Source: Palsa-1150 sp964531095 (GTDB lineage Bacteria > Myxococcota_A > Polyangia > Polyangiales > Polyangiaceae). From it: a stretch of 64,000 bases of DNA. The stretch is from the NCBI GenBank assembly GCA_964531095.1, contig CAZHED010000007.1, positions 1 to 64,000 of the forward strand. Direction: 5' to 3'. Positions 35,021 to 44,758 of the stretch are shown piece after piece. The translations under genes and the position numbers were made by a program. Every line of letters starts with the position of its first letter. Position 1 is the stretch's first letter. The notes beneath the pieces are model-generated. The model was not told the origin of the DNA, searched no databases, and saw nothing but the letters and a program-made list of their open reading frames with translations.

Positions 35021-35677
35021 CTAGTCCGATCCGCCTTCGTCGGCGCCTCCGTCGTCCGGCGGATGACAGGTGGAGTAAAGCCCGCCCGTAGAGCCCGTGG
35101 CGGTGCTGCTCGAACAGGTATCGCCCGGAGCGCACGGATTGGGATCTTGCCCGGTTTGCAACGAGCTCGAGCAGACTGGTCTCGACATGGCTCCCGAGGG
35201 GTTGCACGCGTCCAAGCACGCGGTGCCGAGCGGCTGCGAGGTGCCCGAGGGACCGCAGCACAGCTGGCCCACGGGACAGTCTCCGCCGAAGCACGTGACC
35301 GAGTTTGCGGCGGTGCACGTGGAGACGTCGGCGCACAACAGCGTGGGCGCGGCTCCCGCCGCCGGGCGTACCGCACAACATATTTGAGGGACCGTACATT
35401 TCAGCTGAGCGCACATGGTGGGGCTGCCGCTGCTGCTGCCGCTACCACTCGAGCTGCCGGTGCTCCCGCCGCTGCTGCTCGCCCCGCTCGAGCTGCTGCT
35501 GCCGCTGCCACCACTCGAGCTGCCGATGCTCCCGCCGCTGCTGCTCGCCCCGCTCGAGCTGCTGCTGCCGCCGCTGCCGGTGCCCGCAGGTGGGCTGCTG
35601 CTGCCGCACGCCGACGCGATGGCCGCCCCCAGAGCGACCCCCGTCGAGACCGCCAAAAGCGCACGCACGTTCTTCAT
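35021..35677 (-). CDS. Gly/Ser-linker Cys-rich lipoprotein
   Basis: The 218-residue product has a signal peptide with lipobox (SACGSSS), followed by a Gly/Ser-rich linker of about 65 residues that contains a 22-residue duplication. The mature C-terminal half has many cysteines: MCAQLKCTVPQICC, CFGGDCPVGQLCCGP, CLDACNPSG and CAPGDTCSSS. The pattern QLCCG/ICC resembles small disulphide-rich modules common in myxobacterial surface lipoproteins. No enzyme motif is seen. The DNA repeat (about 66 bp, starting at 35445 and 35511) is the coding source of the linker duplication. Confidence 0.8.
   Translation of the reverse strand: MKNVRALLAVSTGVALGAAIASACGSSSPPAGTGSGGSSSSSGASSSGGSIGSSSGGSGSSSSSGASSSGGSTGSSSGSGSSSGSPTMCAQLKCTVPQICCAVRPAAGAAPTLLCADVSTCTAANSVTCFGGDCPVGQLCCGPSGTSQPLGTACLDACNPSGAMSRPVCSSSLQTGQDPNPCAPGDTCSSSTATGSTGGLYSTCHPPDDGGADEGGSD
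35445..35576. repeat. 66-bp direct duplication inside the lipoprotein linker
   Basis: Two near-identical 66-base copies begin at 35445 and 35511 with CCACTCGAGCTGCCG. They encode Gly/Ser linker in the lipoprotein and keep the frame (22 codons each). Likely a slippage or unequal-exchange product. Confidence 0.75.
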
Positions 35678-35885
35678 GCGAGGGACGGTAGCGAGTTGTG
35701 GAGCATCGAAAGTGTCTCTCCGACGTCGCGTTCGATGGCTTCCGCCGGTGATTCCGTCGTCTCCGTCACGTCCCGGCCATCCGGCTGCGGGTTCTGCAAT
35801 AGGCACGCACAAACCTTGGCGGTGCGCAGGAGCCGAAGGTTGACTAGGTTCTTCGGCCAGGAAGACGATGAGAGGAGCGTAGCCA

Positions 35886-36656
35886 GTGAACAAAGTGGTG
35901 CCCACCGCGACCGACGCCGTGCGCGACATTCCCGACGGCGCGACGATCTTGGCTGGAGGGTTCGGGCTGTGCGGAATCCCGGAGAACGGCATCCGGGCGC
36001 TCCGTCAGCTCGGCACCAAGGGACTCGTCGTCGTATCGAACAACTGCGGCGTCGACGATTTCGGGCTGGGTATCTTACTCCGCAACAAACAAATCGCCAA
36101 AATGGTCTCGAGCTATGTCGGCGAAAATAAGGAGTTCGAGCGCCAATACCTGTCGGGCGAGATCGAAGTCGATCTCATCCCGCAAGGAACGCTGGCGGAA
36201 CGCCTGCGCGCCGGCGGAGCGGGCGTCGCGGCATTCTACACGCCCACGGGCGCGGGAACGGCGGTGAGCGACGGCGGTCTGCCCGTCAAGTACGTTTCCG
36301 ACGGTAGCGTCGCCAAGCGATCTCCCAAGAAAGAAACTCGCGAGTTCGACGGGCGGACTTATGTGCTGGAGCGGGCAATCACCGGCGACTTCGCGCTGGT
36401 CAAAGCGTGGCGAGGCGACCGCTTCGGCAATCTCGTCTACCGACACACGGCGATGAACTTCAACCCGATGATGGCGACCGCCGCGAGGGTGACGATCGCC
36501 GAAGTGGAGGAGCTGGTCGACGTCGGCGATCTGGATCCGGACCACGTCCACACGCCCGGCATTTACGTGCACCGGATTTTCCAAGGGCAGGGATACGAGA
36601 AGCGAATCGAGCGCCGCACGACGAGCAGCGGGCACGGCCGACACCCGAAAGGTTGA
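35886..36656 (+). CDS. scoA: 3-oxoacid CoA-transferase subunit A
   Basis: The A subunit transfers CoA from succinyl-CoA to acetoacetate or a related 3-oxoacid. The 256-residue product shows GGFGLCGIPENGI, VSNNCGVDDFGLGILL, GEIEVDLIPQGTLAERLRAGGAG and FYTPTGAGTAV, which are standard for the family. The GTG start is supported by AGAGGAG eight bases upstream. The B subunit begins 4 bases after the stop. Whether the substrate is acetoacetate (SCOT) or another acyl is not shown by the sequence. Confidence 0.94.
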   Translation: MNKVVPTATDAVRDIPDGATILAGGFGLCGIPENGIRALRQLGTKGLVVVSNNCGVDDFGLGILLRNKQIAKMVSSYVGENKEFERQYLSGEIEVDLIPQGTLAERLRAGGAGVAAFYTPTGAGTAVSDGGLPVKYVSDGSVAKRSPKKETREFDGRTYVLERAITGDFALVKAWRGDRFGNLVYRHTAMNFNPMMATAARVTIAEVEELVDVGDLDPDHVHTPGIYVHRIFQGQGYEKRIERRTTSSGHGRHPKG

Positions 36657-36660
36657 AACG

Positions 36661-37317
36661 ATGGCACTCACCAGGGACCAGATCGCGAGACGCGCTGCCC
36701 AAGAGCTTCGCGACGGCTTTTACGTCAACCTCGGGATCGGGATGCCGACGCTCGTCGCGAGCTTCATCCCCCCGGGGGTCGAAGTGGTCTTGCAGAGCGA
36801 AAACGGGCTGCTGGGCATTGGCCCCTACCCGACCGAAGAAGGGATCGACGCGGACTTGATCAACGCGGGCAAAGAGACGGTCACGATGCTCCCGGGGAGC
36901 GCGATCTTCTCGAGCGCAGAGAGCTTCGCGATGATTCGGGGGGGGCACGTGGACCTCGCCATCTTGGGCGCGATGCAGGTCAGCGAGAACGGCGATCTCG
37001 CCAACTACATGATCCCCGGAAAGATGGTCAAAGGCATGGGCGGCGCGATGGATCTCGTCGCGAGCGCAAAGCGCGTCGTCGTCATCATGGAGCACGCGGC
37101 CAAGGACGGAGCGCCGAAGATCCTCACGGAATGCAATCTGCCGCTCACCGGGCGCCGCGTCGTACACCGCATCATCACGGATCTCGCCATGATCGACGTC
37201 ACCGCCGACGGGCTCGTCCTGCGGGAGGTCGCCGCGGGCATCAGCGCTCGCGAGGTGCAGGAGCGAACCGAGCCGACCTTGCGAGTAGGGCCCGATTTGA
37301 AGACGATCGCCGTCTGA
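36661..37317 (+). CDS. scoB: 3-oxoacid CoA-transferase subunit B
   Basis: The 218-residue B subunit carries the catalytic Glu (E47) in LQSENGLLGIGPYP and the GIGMPTLVASFI motif before it. Other marks are INAGKETVTMLPGSAIF and the IRGGHVDLAILGAMQVSENGDLANYMIPG segment typical of the family. It is directly downstream of subunit A and is followed by a nested hairpin, consistent with a two-gene transcript. Confidence 0.95.
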   Translation: MALTRDQIARRAAQELRDGFYVNLGIGMPTLVASFIPPGVEVVLQSENGLLGIGPYPTEEGIDADLINAGKETVTMLPGSAIFSSAESFAMIRGGHVDLAILGAMQVSENGDLANYMIPGKMVKGMGGAMDLVASAKRVVVIMEHAAKDGAPKILTECNLPLTGRRVVHRIITDLAMIDVTADGLVLREVAAGISAREVQERTEPTLRVGPDLKTIAV

Positions 37318-37364
37318 TCGCGGGCCCGAGTGGCGCGGCCCACGCGCCGCGTCAAACCGCGATC
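37316..37364 (+). terminator. Nested hairpin after scoB, probable terminator
   Basis: An 8-base perfect inverted repeat, GATCGCGG (37316-37323) and CCGCGATC (37357-37364), encloses a second hairpin GGCGCG-GCCCA-CGCGCC (37332-37348). It begins within the scoB stop codon. There is no T-run, so it may act as a Rho-independent stop only weakly or as a 3'-end stabiliser. Confidence 0.45.
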
Positions 37365-37445
37365 GGAGCGGGCAGAGCTTCTGCCGGGCGGCGATCCTCG
37401 GTGTCGCGGCCGCGCGCATCTTCGGGTACATCGACGGAAGGACCC

Positions 37446-38318
37446 ATGCCCTGGCCCGAGAAGAAACCCCCCGAGCTCGACGCCGCCGAGAAGAAGACCA
37501 TCGGCAAAGGGGTCTTTCGAAAATGCGACGGCTGCGGCGATACGCTCCCGTCGGACGCGTTCGCCGCGAACTACGAAGTTTGTCCGCAATGCGGCCGTCA
37601 CCACAAGCTCGGCGCCGCGGCGTGGCGGCAGCTCTTTCTCGATGCGGGGTCGCTCGACGAATGGGACGCGCACCTCGAGCCGACCGACCCGCTGGAGTTC
37701 GTGGACGGCCGGACGTACCCCGACCGGGTCGCCTCCGCGCAGAAGTCGTCGCGCGCGAAGGAAGCAGTGGAGATCGGGCGGGCGCGAATCGATGGCCGCC
37801 CGGTCGGCTGGGGCGCGTTTCTCTTTGCGTTCATGGGCGGGTCGATGGGCTCGGTCGTCGGAGAGAAGCTCACGCGCCTCTTCGAGCGGTCGACCGTGGA
37901 GCGGCTTCCCGTCGTTCTCTTGCAGGCGAGCGGCGGCGCGCGAATGCAGGAGGGGATCTTGAGCTTGATGCAAATGGCAAAGACGGTCGCGGCGCTCAAC
38001 CGCCTGAAGGACGCGGGGCTGCCGTTCATCAGCGTGCTGCTTCACCCGACGACGGGCGGCGTTGCGGCGAGCTACGCGCTGCTCGGCGACGTGAACCTCG
38101 CGGAGCCCGGGGCGACCATCGGCTTCGCGGGGCCCCGCGTCATCGAGCAGACCATCCGCCAGAAGCTGCCGGCCGGATTCCAGCGCAGCGAGTTCTTGCT
38201 GGCGCACGGAATGATCGACCGCATCGTGAGTCGCCTCGAGATGAAGCGCGAAGTCTCCCTGATTCTCGGGCACTTCTGCGGGCGCGCCGACGAGCATGCC
38301 AACGGGACTCCGCCGTGA
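37446..38318 (+). CDS. accD: Acetyl-CoA carboxylase carboxyltransferase subunit beta
   Basis: AccD with AccA transfers CO2 from carboxybiotin to acetyl-CoA, starting fatty acid synthesis. The 290-residue product has the Zn ribbon CDGCGDT...CPQCG (residues 26-48 region) and the carboxyltransferase core SGGARMQEGILSLMQMAKT, PTTGGVAASYALLGDV and IGFAGPRVIEQTI. The start at 37446 is supported by GGAAGGA a few bases upstream. ChrA lies between it and folC, which normally follows accD directly. Confidence 0.95.
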   Translation: MPWPEKKPPELDAAEKKTIGKGVFRKCDGCGDTLPSDAFAANYEVCPQCGRHHKLGAAAWRQLFLDAGSLDEWDAHLEPTDPLEFVDGRTYPDRVASAQKSSRAKEAVEIGRARIDGRPVGWGAFLFAFMGGSMGSVVGEKLTRLFERSTVERLPVVLLQASGGARMQEGILSLMQMAKTVAALNRLKDAGLPFISVLLHPTTGGVAASYALLGDVNLAEPGATIGFAGPRVIEQTIRQKLPAGFQRSEFLLAHGMIDRIVSRLEMKREVSLILGHFCGRADEHANGTPP

Positions 38319-38324
38319 GGCGCG

Positions 38325-39512
38325 ATGGCGGCGATGCCTGATGAGGCGGCGGGCGCTCCACGGACGGGGGCGCCGACCGCGGAGCTCTCCGAGCTCGCCC
38401 TGCTGTTCTTGCGACTCGGGGTGACCGCCTTCGGCGGTCCTGCGGCGCACATCGCTCTCATGGAAGACGAGGTGGTCCGGCGTCGCCGCTGGGTCTCGCC
38501 GGAGCGGTTTCTCGATCTGCTCGGGGCGGCCAATCTGATCCCCGGGCCAAGCTCCACCGAGCTCGCGATCTTCATCGGCTACGACCAGGGCGGCTGGCGC
38601 GGGCTGATCCTCGCGGGCGGCTGCTTCATTCTTCCCGCCGCCCTGATGGTGTCGATGATCGCGTGGGCATACGTGCGCTTCGGGGCCTTCCCGCAGATGG
38701 GCGGCGCGCTCTATGGCATCAAGCCCGTCGTGATCGCCGTCATCGTCCAGGCGCTGTGGGGTCTGGCGCCGAAGGCGTTGAAGGGGTCGAAGTTCCTCTT
38801 CGCTCTCGCCCTGCTGGCCGGCCTCGCTTCGGCGCTGGGGGTGGATGCCATCGTCGTCCTCCTCGCAGCGGGCGGGGCATCCGTGATGGCGGCTCGCGCC
38901 ACGGACAAGGGCAACGCCGGGCGAACGTTCGGACCTGCGGCGACCATCGGGATCGCCGGTGGCGCCGCCGGTCTTGCGCCCGTGCCCGTCACGCTAGTCA
39001 CCCTTTTTCTCACGTTCGCGAAGCTCGGCGCGATCGTCTTCGGCAGCGGGTATGTTCTGCTCGTGTTCCTCCGCTCGGACCTCGTCGATCGCCTCCACTG
39101 GATCACGGAGTCTCAGCTGCTGGACGCCGTGGCCGTGGGCCAAGTGACACCCGGCCCGGTGTTCACCACGGCGACGTTCGTGGGGTACGTCGTCGCCGGC
39201 CCGTGGGGCGCGGCGGTTGCCACCGCGGGCATCTTCCTCCCGGGCTTCGTCCTCGTGGCGCTCGCGCGACCCGTTGTCGCACGACTTCGGCGATCGGCGA
39301 CGACCGGCGCCCTCCTCGACGGGGTCAACGTTGCATCGCTGGCGCTCATGGCCGTCGTGACGTTTCAGCTCGCGAAGGCGGCGTTCGTCGATGTGCCCAG
39401 CGTGGTTCTCGCCGTCGTCGGCGCGGTTCTGCTGGTCAAGCGCAAAGTGAATTCGGCATGGCTCGTGGGCGGAGGCGCGGTCGCGGGCGCGCTCGCGGAG
39501 CACCTCCGATGA
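38325..39512 (+). CDS. chrA: Chromate transport protein ChrA
   Basis: ChrA exports chromate. The 395-residue two-domain form has the repeated CHR layout: N-terminal AFGGPAAHIALMEDEVVRRRRWVSPERFLDLLGAANLIPGPS, multiple hydrophobic segments, and the second copy FAKLGAIVFGSGYVLLVFLRSDLVDRLHWIT...QVTPGP. The gene stop overlaps the folC ATG as ATGA, so chrA is inserted into an accD-folC unit. The reading is confident; whether it exports chromate or another oxyanion here is not shown. Confidence 0.93.
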   Translation: MAAMPDEAAGAPRTGAPTAELSELALLFLRLGVTAFGGPAAHIALMEDEVVRRRRWVSPERFLDLLGAANLIPGPSSTELAIFIGYDQGGWRGLILAGGCFILPAALMVSMIAWAYVRFGAFPQMGGALYGIKPVVIAVIVQALWGLAPKALKGSKFLFALALLAGLASALGVDAIVVLLAAGGASVMAARATDKGNAGRTFGPAATIGIAGGAAGLAPVPVTLVTLFLTFAKLGAIVFGSGYVLLVFLRSDLVDRLHWITESQLLDAVAVGQVTPGPVFTTATFVGYVVAGPWGAAVATAGIFLPGFVLVALARPVVARLRRSATTGALLDGVNVASLALMAVVTFQLAKAAFVDVPSVVLAVVGAVLLVKRKVNSAWLVGGGAVAGALAEHLR

Positions 39513-40729
39513 GCGCCGGGATCGCGGGCGACAACCCTTCCCTCGCCGAGGGGCTGACCAAGATCTACGCGCGAATCCCGCTGGGGATGCGGCTCGGCCT
39601 ACAGCCGATGCGCGAAGCATGCGCCCGTGCGCAACACCCCGAGCGCGCGTTTCCGGCCGTACACGTCGCTGGCACCAACGGGAAGGGGAGCGTGTGCGCG
39701 ATGGTCGAATCGATCGCCCGGACCCACGGTCTCAAGACGGGCCTGTACACGTCGCCGCACCTCTGCCGGTTCGCCGAGCGCATCCGCATCGGGGGCGAGC
39801 CGATCGACGACTCGACGCTCGCCGCGTTGCTCCATCGTGTCCTCGACTCCGAGCCCGACCTGTCGTTCTTCGAAGCGGCGACCCTCGCGGCGTTCATGGC
39901 GTTCCGCGAGGGCGGGGTCGATCTCGCCGTGATCGAGGTCGGAATCGGCGGGCGCCTCGACGCGACGAATGTGATCCCCACGCCGCAAGCGGCCGCGATC
40001 ACGCGGATCGCCCTCGATCACACCGACCGCCTGGGCCCGACGCTCGTCGACATCGCGCGCGAAAAGGCGGGGATCGCCAAGCCGGGGCTCGACATCGTCC
40101 TAAGCGCCATGAGGCCCGACGTACAAGCGGCAGTCGACGAGATCGCACGTGCGGCGGGCGCGACGACGAGCACGCTGGGCGTCGCCGACGCGCCCCCGCG
40201 AATCGGCCTGGAGGGAGCGCATCAGAAGGAGAACGCGCGAATCGCCGCCGCGCTCGGCGCACGAGTCGGCGCTCCGCCCAGCGCCATCGACGAAGGAATC
40301 GCTCGCGCGAGATGGCCGGGTCGCCTCGAGCGCATCGGGCCCTTCCTGCTCGACGCCGCGCACAACCCCGACGGCGCCGAAGCGCTGGCCGTTCACTTGC
40401 GTTCGCTCGCGCTCCCGCCGGACGAGGTGGCACTGGTGTTCGGCACGCTGGCCGACAAGGATTGGGCACCGATGCTCGACACGCTGGCTCGGTTCGCAAG
40501 ATATCGCTACTACGTCGCTCCTCGGGGCGGCGTGCGAGGCGCGGCGGACGCGGGGGTGATGGTCGCTCGCCACGCGGGCGTCCCGGTACGATCGACGAGC
40601 GAAGCGCTCGCCCACTTCGGCGGAGCACCCCCGCCCTCGCTCGTCGTCGTGGCGGGGTCCATCGTGCTGATCGGTGAGGCCCGTGGCATCTTGCTCGGTC
40701 TGCCGCGCGACCCGCCCGTGGCACTTTGA
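39509..40729 (+). CDS. folC: Folylpolyglutamate / dihydrofolate synthase
   Basis: FolC adds glutamates to folates (and dihydropteroate to make DHF). The 406-residue protein has the P-loop GTNGKGS (55-61), YTSPHLCRFAERIRI, the acidic EVGIGGRLDATNV motif, and the C-terminal domain with LERIGPFLLDAAHNPDG and VALVFGTLADKD. The start overlaps chrA by ATGA. It belongs with folA and thyA elsewhere in the window as folate-pathway genes. Confidence 0.95.
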   Translation: MSAGIAGDNPSLAEGLTKIYARIPLGMRLGLQPMREACARAQHPERAFPAVHVAGTNGKGSVCAMVESIARTHGLKTGLYTSPHLCRFAERIRIGGEPIDDSTLAALLHRVLDSEPDLSFFEAATLAAFMAFREGGVDLAVIEVGIGGRLDATNVIPTPQAAAITRIALDHTDRLGPTLVDIAREKAGIAKPGLDIVLSAMRPDVQAAVDEIARAAGATTSTLGVADAPPRIGLEGAHQKENARIAAALGARVGAPPSAIDEGIARARWPGRLERIGPFLLDAAHNPDGAEALAVHLRSLALPPDEVALVFGTLADKDWAPMLDTLARFARYRYYVAPRGGVRGAADAGVMVARHAGVPVRSTSEALAHFGGAPPPSLVVVAGSIVLIGEARGILLGLPRDPPVAL

Positions 40730-40770
40730 ACGCGCGGTCACATCCCGCTAGATTGCCGAGGCCGTACACC

Positions 40771-41256
40771 ATGCCCAGCTTCGACATCGTATCGAAGGTC
40801 CAGTGGAACGAGGTCGACAACGCCCTGCATCAGGCAGAAAAGGAGATCTCGCAGCGGTTCGACTTCAAGGACACCGACACGTCGCTGGAGAAAACCACCG
40901 ACGCGATCACCATCCGCTCGGGAAGCGAAGAGCGCGCCAAGGCGGCCCTGAATGTGCTTCAGGAGAAGCTCGTCAAGCGCAAGGTCAGCTTGCGCTTCAT
41001 CGACCCGGGCAAGCCGGAGCCGACCGGCAAGGGGGGCGCTCGCATCGTGGTCAAGGTCAAGGAGGGGATTGAAGTGGAAAAGGCGCGTACCATCGTGCAA
41101 GCCATCAAGGACGCGAAGCTGAAAGTGCAGGCTTCGATGCAGGAAGCGCAAGTACGGGTGAGCGGGAAGAACAAGGACGACCTGCAAGCGGCCATGCACG
41201 TCGTGCGCGGGTGCGACGTGGGAATCGAGCTGCAGTTCGTGAACTTCCGAGACTAG
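40771..41256 (+). CDS. yajQ: YajQ family nucleotide-binding protein
   Basis: The 161-residue protein matches YajQ closely: MPSFDIVSKV at the start, IRSGSEERAKAALNVLQEKLVKRKVSL and IVKAKEGI-like IVVKVKEGIEVEKARTIVQAIK, then VSGKNKDDLQA and the terminal GIELQFVNFRD. YajQ binds nucleotides and, in some bacteria, cyclic di-GMP. The internal ATG at 40771 is the start because homologues begin MPSFD; the 15 codons upstream have no support. It is followed 7 bases later by glmM. Confidence 0.93.
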   Translation: MPSFDIVSKVQWNEVDNALHQAEKEISQRFDFKDTDTSLEKTTDAITIRSGSEERAKAALNVLQEKLVKRKVSLRFIDPGKPEPTGKGGARIVVKVKEGIEVEKARTIVQAIKDAKLKVQASMQEAQVRVSGKNKDDLQAAMHVVRGCDVGIELQFVNFRD

Positions 41257-41263
41257 AGACGGG

Positions 41264-42676
<1,413 letters not shown>

Positions 42677-42685
42677 AATCGTGGG

Positions 42686-44407
42686 TCAGAACGTGACCCA
42701 CTTGCCTGCGCACGCATTGGGGGTGCTCGCGCCCAAGACGTTGTTCGTCACTGTCACCCCAGTGCCCGACGGAGTGAAGCTCACGGTGCCGGGCCCGAGC
42801 GTCACGTTCGCGTAGGTGGCTTTGACGGTCGACGATCCGTCGACGACGACGTTGTCGAGCGTGATCCCGGTCACGTGAGACGCGTCGTACCCGTTCAGCG
42901 TGACCGTCGGCTTGACAGTGGTTCCCAGCGAGTGAAAGTCGTGGATGGCAATCCCGTTGAACGTGGGAATGGATGAGCCGGTGGCAGTCGAATACATCGG
43001 ATCGACGATGATGGGATTGGCCAGATCGCGAACGCACACGTCGCTGTAGGTGACGTTGGAGACGAGCCCGCCGACGCTCGAATCGGACTTGATGCGAATT
43101 CCGTTCGAGCTCCCTCCGCCCAGGCCGCTGTTCGTGCCGTCGATCGAGAGATCGTAGACGTCGATGTCGGATACCCCGCCGTTGGTCTCACTGCCGATCG
43201 ACATGCCATGACCGGCCATGAAGTGATTGTGCGCGATGACCAGGTGGGTAACGCTGGTGCCGCCCTTGAGCGCGATGTGGTCGTCCCCGTCGCTGATCTT
43301 GTTGCAAACGATGTAGCCGTTGCTGGCCGACTCTCCGGGGTCAATGCCGTCGGTGTTGTGCGCTCCGCTCGGGGTCAAGGCCGTACCCGCGCTGTTGGTG
43401 GCCTTCGACGGCGTCTTGATCGTGATGCCCCACACGACGAATCCTGTGGAGCTCAGCTTGACGTGGAATTTCGGCGCGTTGTGGAGCGTGATTCGATAGA
43501 GCGTGAAGTCCGTCGCGGCGGACACTCGGATGAGCGCGGGACTGGACCCTCCGCTGCCATTCGCATCCCAAAATGAGCTGGTCGAGCCGATGTTCGGCTC
43601 GCCGCCCTGGCCGTCGATGACGCCATCACCGACGATACCGGACTTGGCCCCCGTCACGGTGATGAGCGCGGATGCGGAGCCGTAGACGGCCGGGCTGCGG
43701 GTGCCGTAGAGCGTAGTGCCCGCGTCGACCCACAGGGTGACGCCCGAGGGCACGGTGAGGGGTCCGGTGACGAAGGCGTTGTTCGCGCCACTGGTCGTCA
43801 GCTTCACGGCCTGTCCCGCCGGGCAAGCGCTGAGCGCCGCCTGGATCCGAGACGTGTCGAGGCTCGTTTCGCTTGGAACGCCGTCCGCCGCGACGTTCTG
43901 GCTCGCCTGGACGGTCGCGCAGGCGAGCGGAATCGTGGGCTCGGGGGGCAAGTTCGGGTCCCCCGCGCCGCAAGCGCCGCCGCTCCCACTGCCGCCGCCA
44001 TCGCCTGTCGTGCCGCTGCTGCTTCCCGTGCTGCCGCTGCTTGCGCCACTGCCCGTGCTGCCGCTGCTGCTTGCGCCGCTTGCCGTGCTGCCGCTGCTTG
44101 CGCCGCTGCCCGTGCTGCCGCTGCTGCTTGCGCCGCTGCCCGTGCTGCTCGCTGCGCCACTGCTGCTGCTGGCGGTCGTGTTGCCGCTGCTCCCCCCGCC
44201 GCTGGAGCTCCCGCTGCCGCTCGCCCCGTCGCTGCCGCCGCTCGCGCTTCCGCTGCCGGGATTCGTGGCCGTCCCGCTGCTCCCGCCGCTACTGCCCGAC
44301 CCCGTGCCCACGTCGACGGGGGTGGAGTTTCCGGTGCTGCACGAGGGGAGGCCGAGAAGGCTAGCGACCAGTCCAACTACACCGACCAGCCAGGGGGGGC
44401 GGCCCAT
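42686..44407 (-). CDS. GH28-type polygalacturonase-like lipoprotein with long Gly/Ser linker
   Basis: The 573-residue protein has a signal peptide with lipobox (LPSCST), a Gly/Ser/Ala linker of about 120 residues (roughly 25-145) built from repeated GSTGSGASS units, and a C-terminal parallel beta-helix. Pectinase marks are NTDGIDPGES, SDGDDHIALKGG, AHNHFMAGHGMSIGSE and GIRIKSD, which supply the three catalytic Asp and the catalytic His of GH28. Substrate could be pectin or another uronic-acid polymer. ATG 44407 has AAGGAG at a good distance. The mature domain begins with PLACATVQASQ. It is separated from ahcY by a 351-base gap. Confidence 0.85.
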   Translation of the reverse strand: MGRPPWLVGVVGLVASLLGLPSCSTGNSTPVDVGTGSGSSGGSSGTATNPGSGSASGGSDGASGSGSSSGGGSSGNTTASSSSGAASSTGSGASSSGSTGSGASSGSTASGASSSGSTGSGASSGSTGSSSGTTGDGGGSGSGGACGAGDPNLPPEPTIPLACATVQASQNVAADGVPSETSLDTSRIQAALSACPAGQAVKLTTSGANNAFVTGPLTVPSGVTLWVDAGTTLYGTRSPAVYGSASALITVTGAKSGIVGDGVIDGQGGEPNIGSTSSFWDANGSGGSSPALIRVSAATDFTLYRITLHNAPKFHVKLSSTGFVVWGITIKTPSKATNSAGTALTPSGAHNTDGIDPGESASNGYIVCNKISDGDDHIALKGGTSVTHLVIAHNHFMAGHGMSIGSETNGGVSDIDVYDLSIDGTNSGLGGGSSNGIRIKSDSSVGGLVSNVTYSDVCVRDLANPIIVDPMYSTATGSSIPTFNGIAIHDFHSLGTTVKPTVTLNGYDASHVTGITLDNVVVDGSSTVKATYANVTLGPGTVSFTPSGTGVTVTNNVLGASTPNACAGKWVTF

Positions 44408-44758
44408 ACAGAACTCCTTCGACGATGGACAACCGATGAGCCGAATCCCCTCCCGCCAAGGAGCGAGTTGATGGCCGGCTTCTAAATGCGCGGCGGACAG
44501 CGACTTGATCCGAAATCGGTCCGAAATCGTCCACCGTCCAGGGAAGGCGGAGCTTTTCACCCGCAACGGTCTGAACGGCCAGACGCCAGGCTCCGCGCCC
44601 CCCACGGAGCCGAGCAAGGCCGTTGAAGAACAAGAGATGGACCGCCAGGACGGCACGGGCGCCATGCGAAAAGTAGAAAATCGTCAATCATTCTCTATTG
44701 GCGATCTTCGCGTCCTGGCCTGGCGGTTTTCCCGTTTTTTGCTTTTTTCGACAACCTG
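44408..44758. other. 351-base gap with interrupted inverted repeat, likely terminator/promoter zone
   Basis: No gene is seen. ACCGCCAGG (44641-44649) is the exact complement of CCTGGCGGT (44719-44727), and the overlapping CCAGGACG (44645-44652) pairs with CGTCCTGG (44711-44718), giving a stem broken by a 5-base duplication. The 60-base loop and the flank 44690-44758 are markedly AT-rich for this genome, including runs of T on the plus strand. The gap is downstream of ahcY and upstream of the GH28 gene, so it probably holds the promoter of the latter. Confidence 0.5.

Noticed and set aside
35678..35885. Small RNA gene between the Cys-rich lipoprotein and scoA
   Set aside because: The 208-bp gap is between divergent genes and contains a good ribosome site for scoA, but no hairpin-plus-T-run or conserved RNA pattern was recognised.
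44408..44758. Cyclic di-GMP or other riboswitch before the GH28 gene
   Set aside because: Conserved riboswitch core sequences were not found in the leader on the minus strand.
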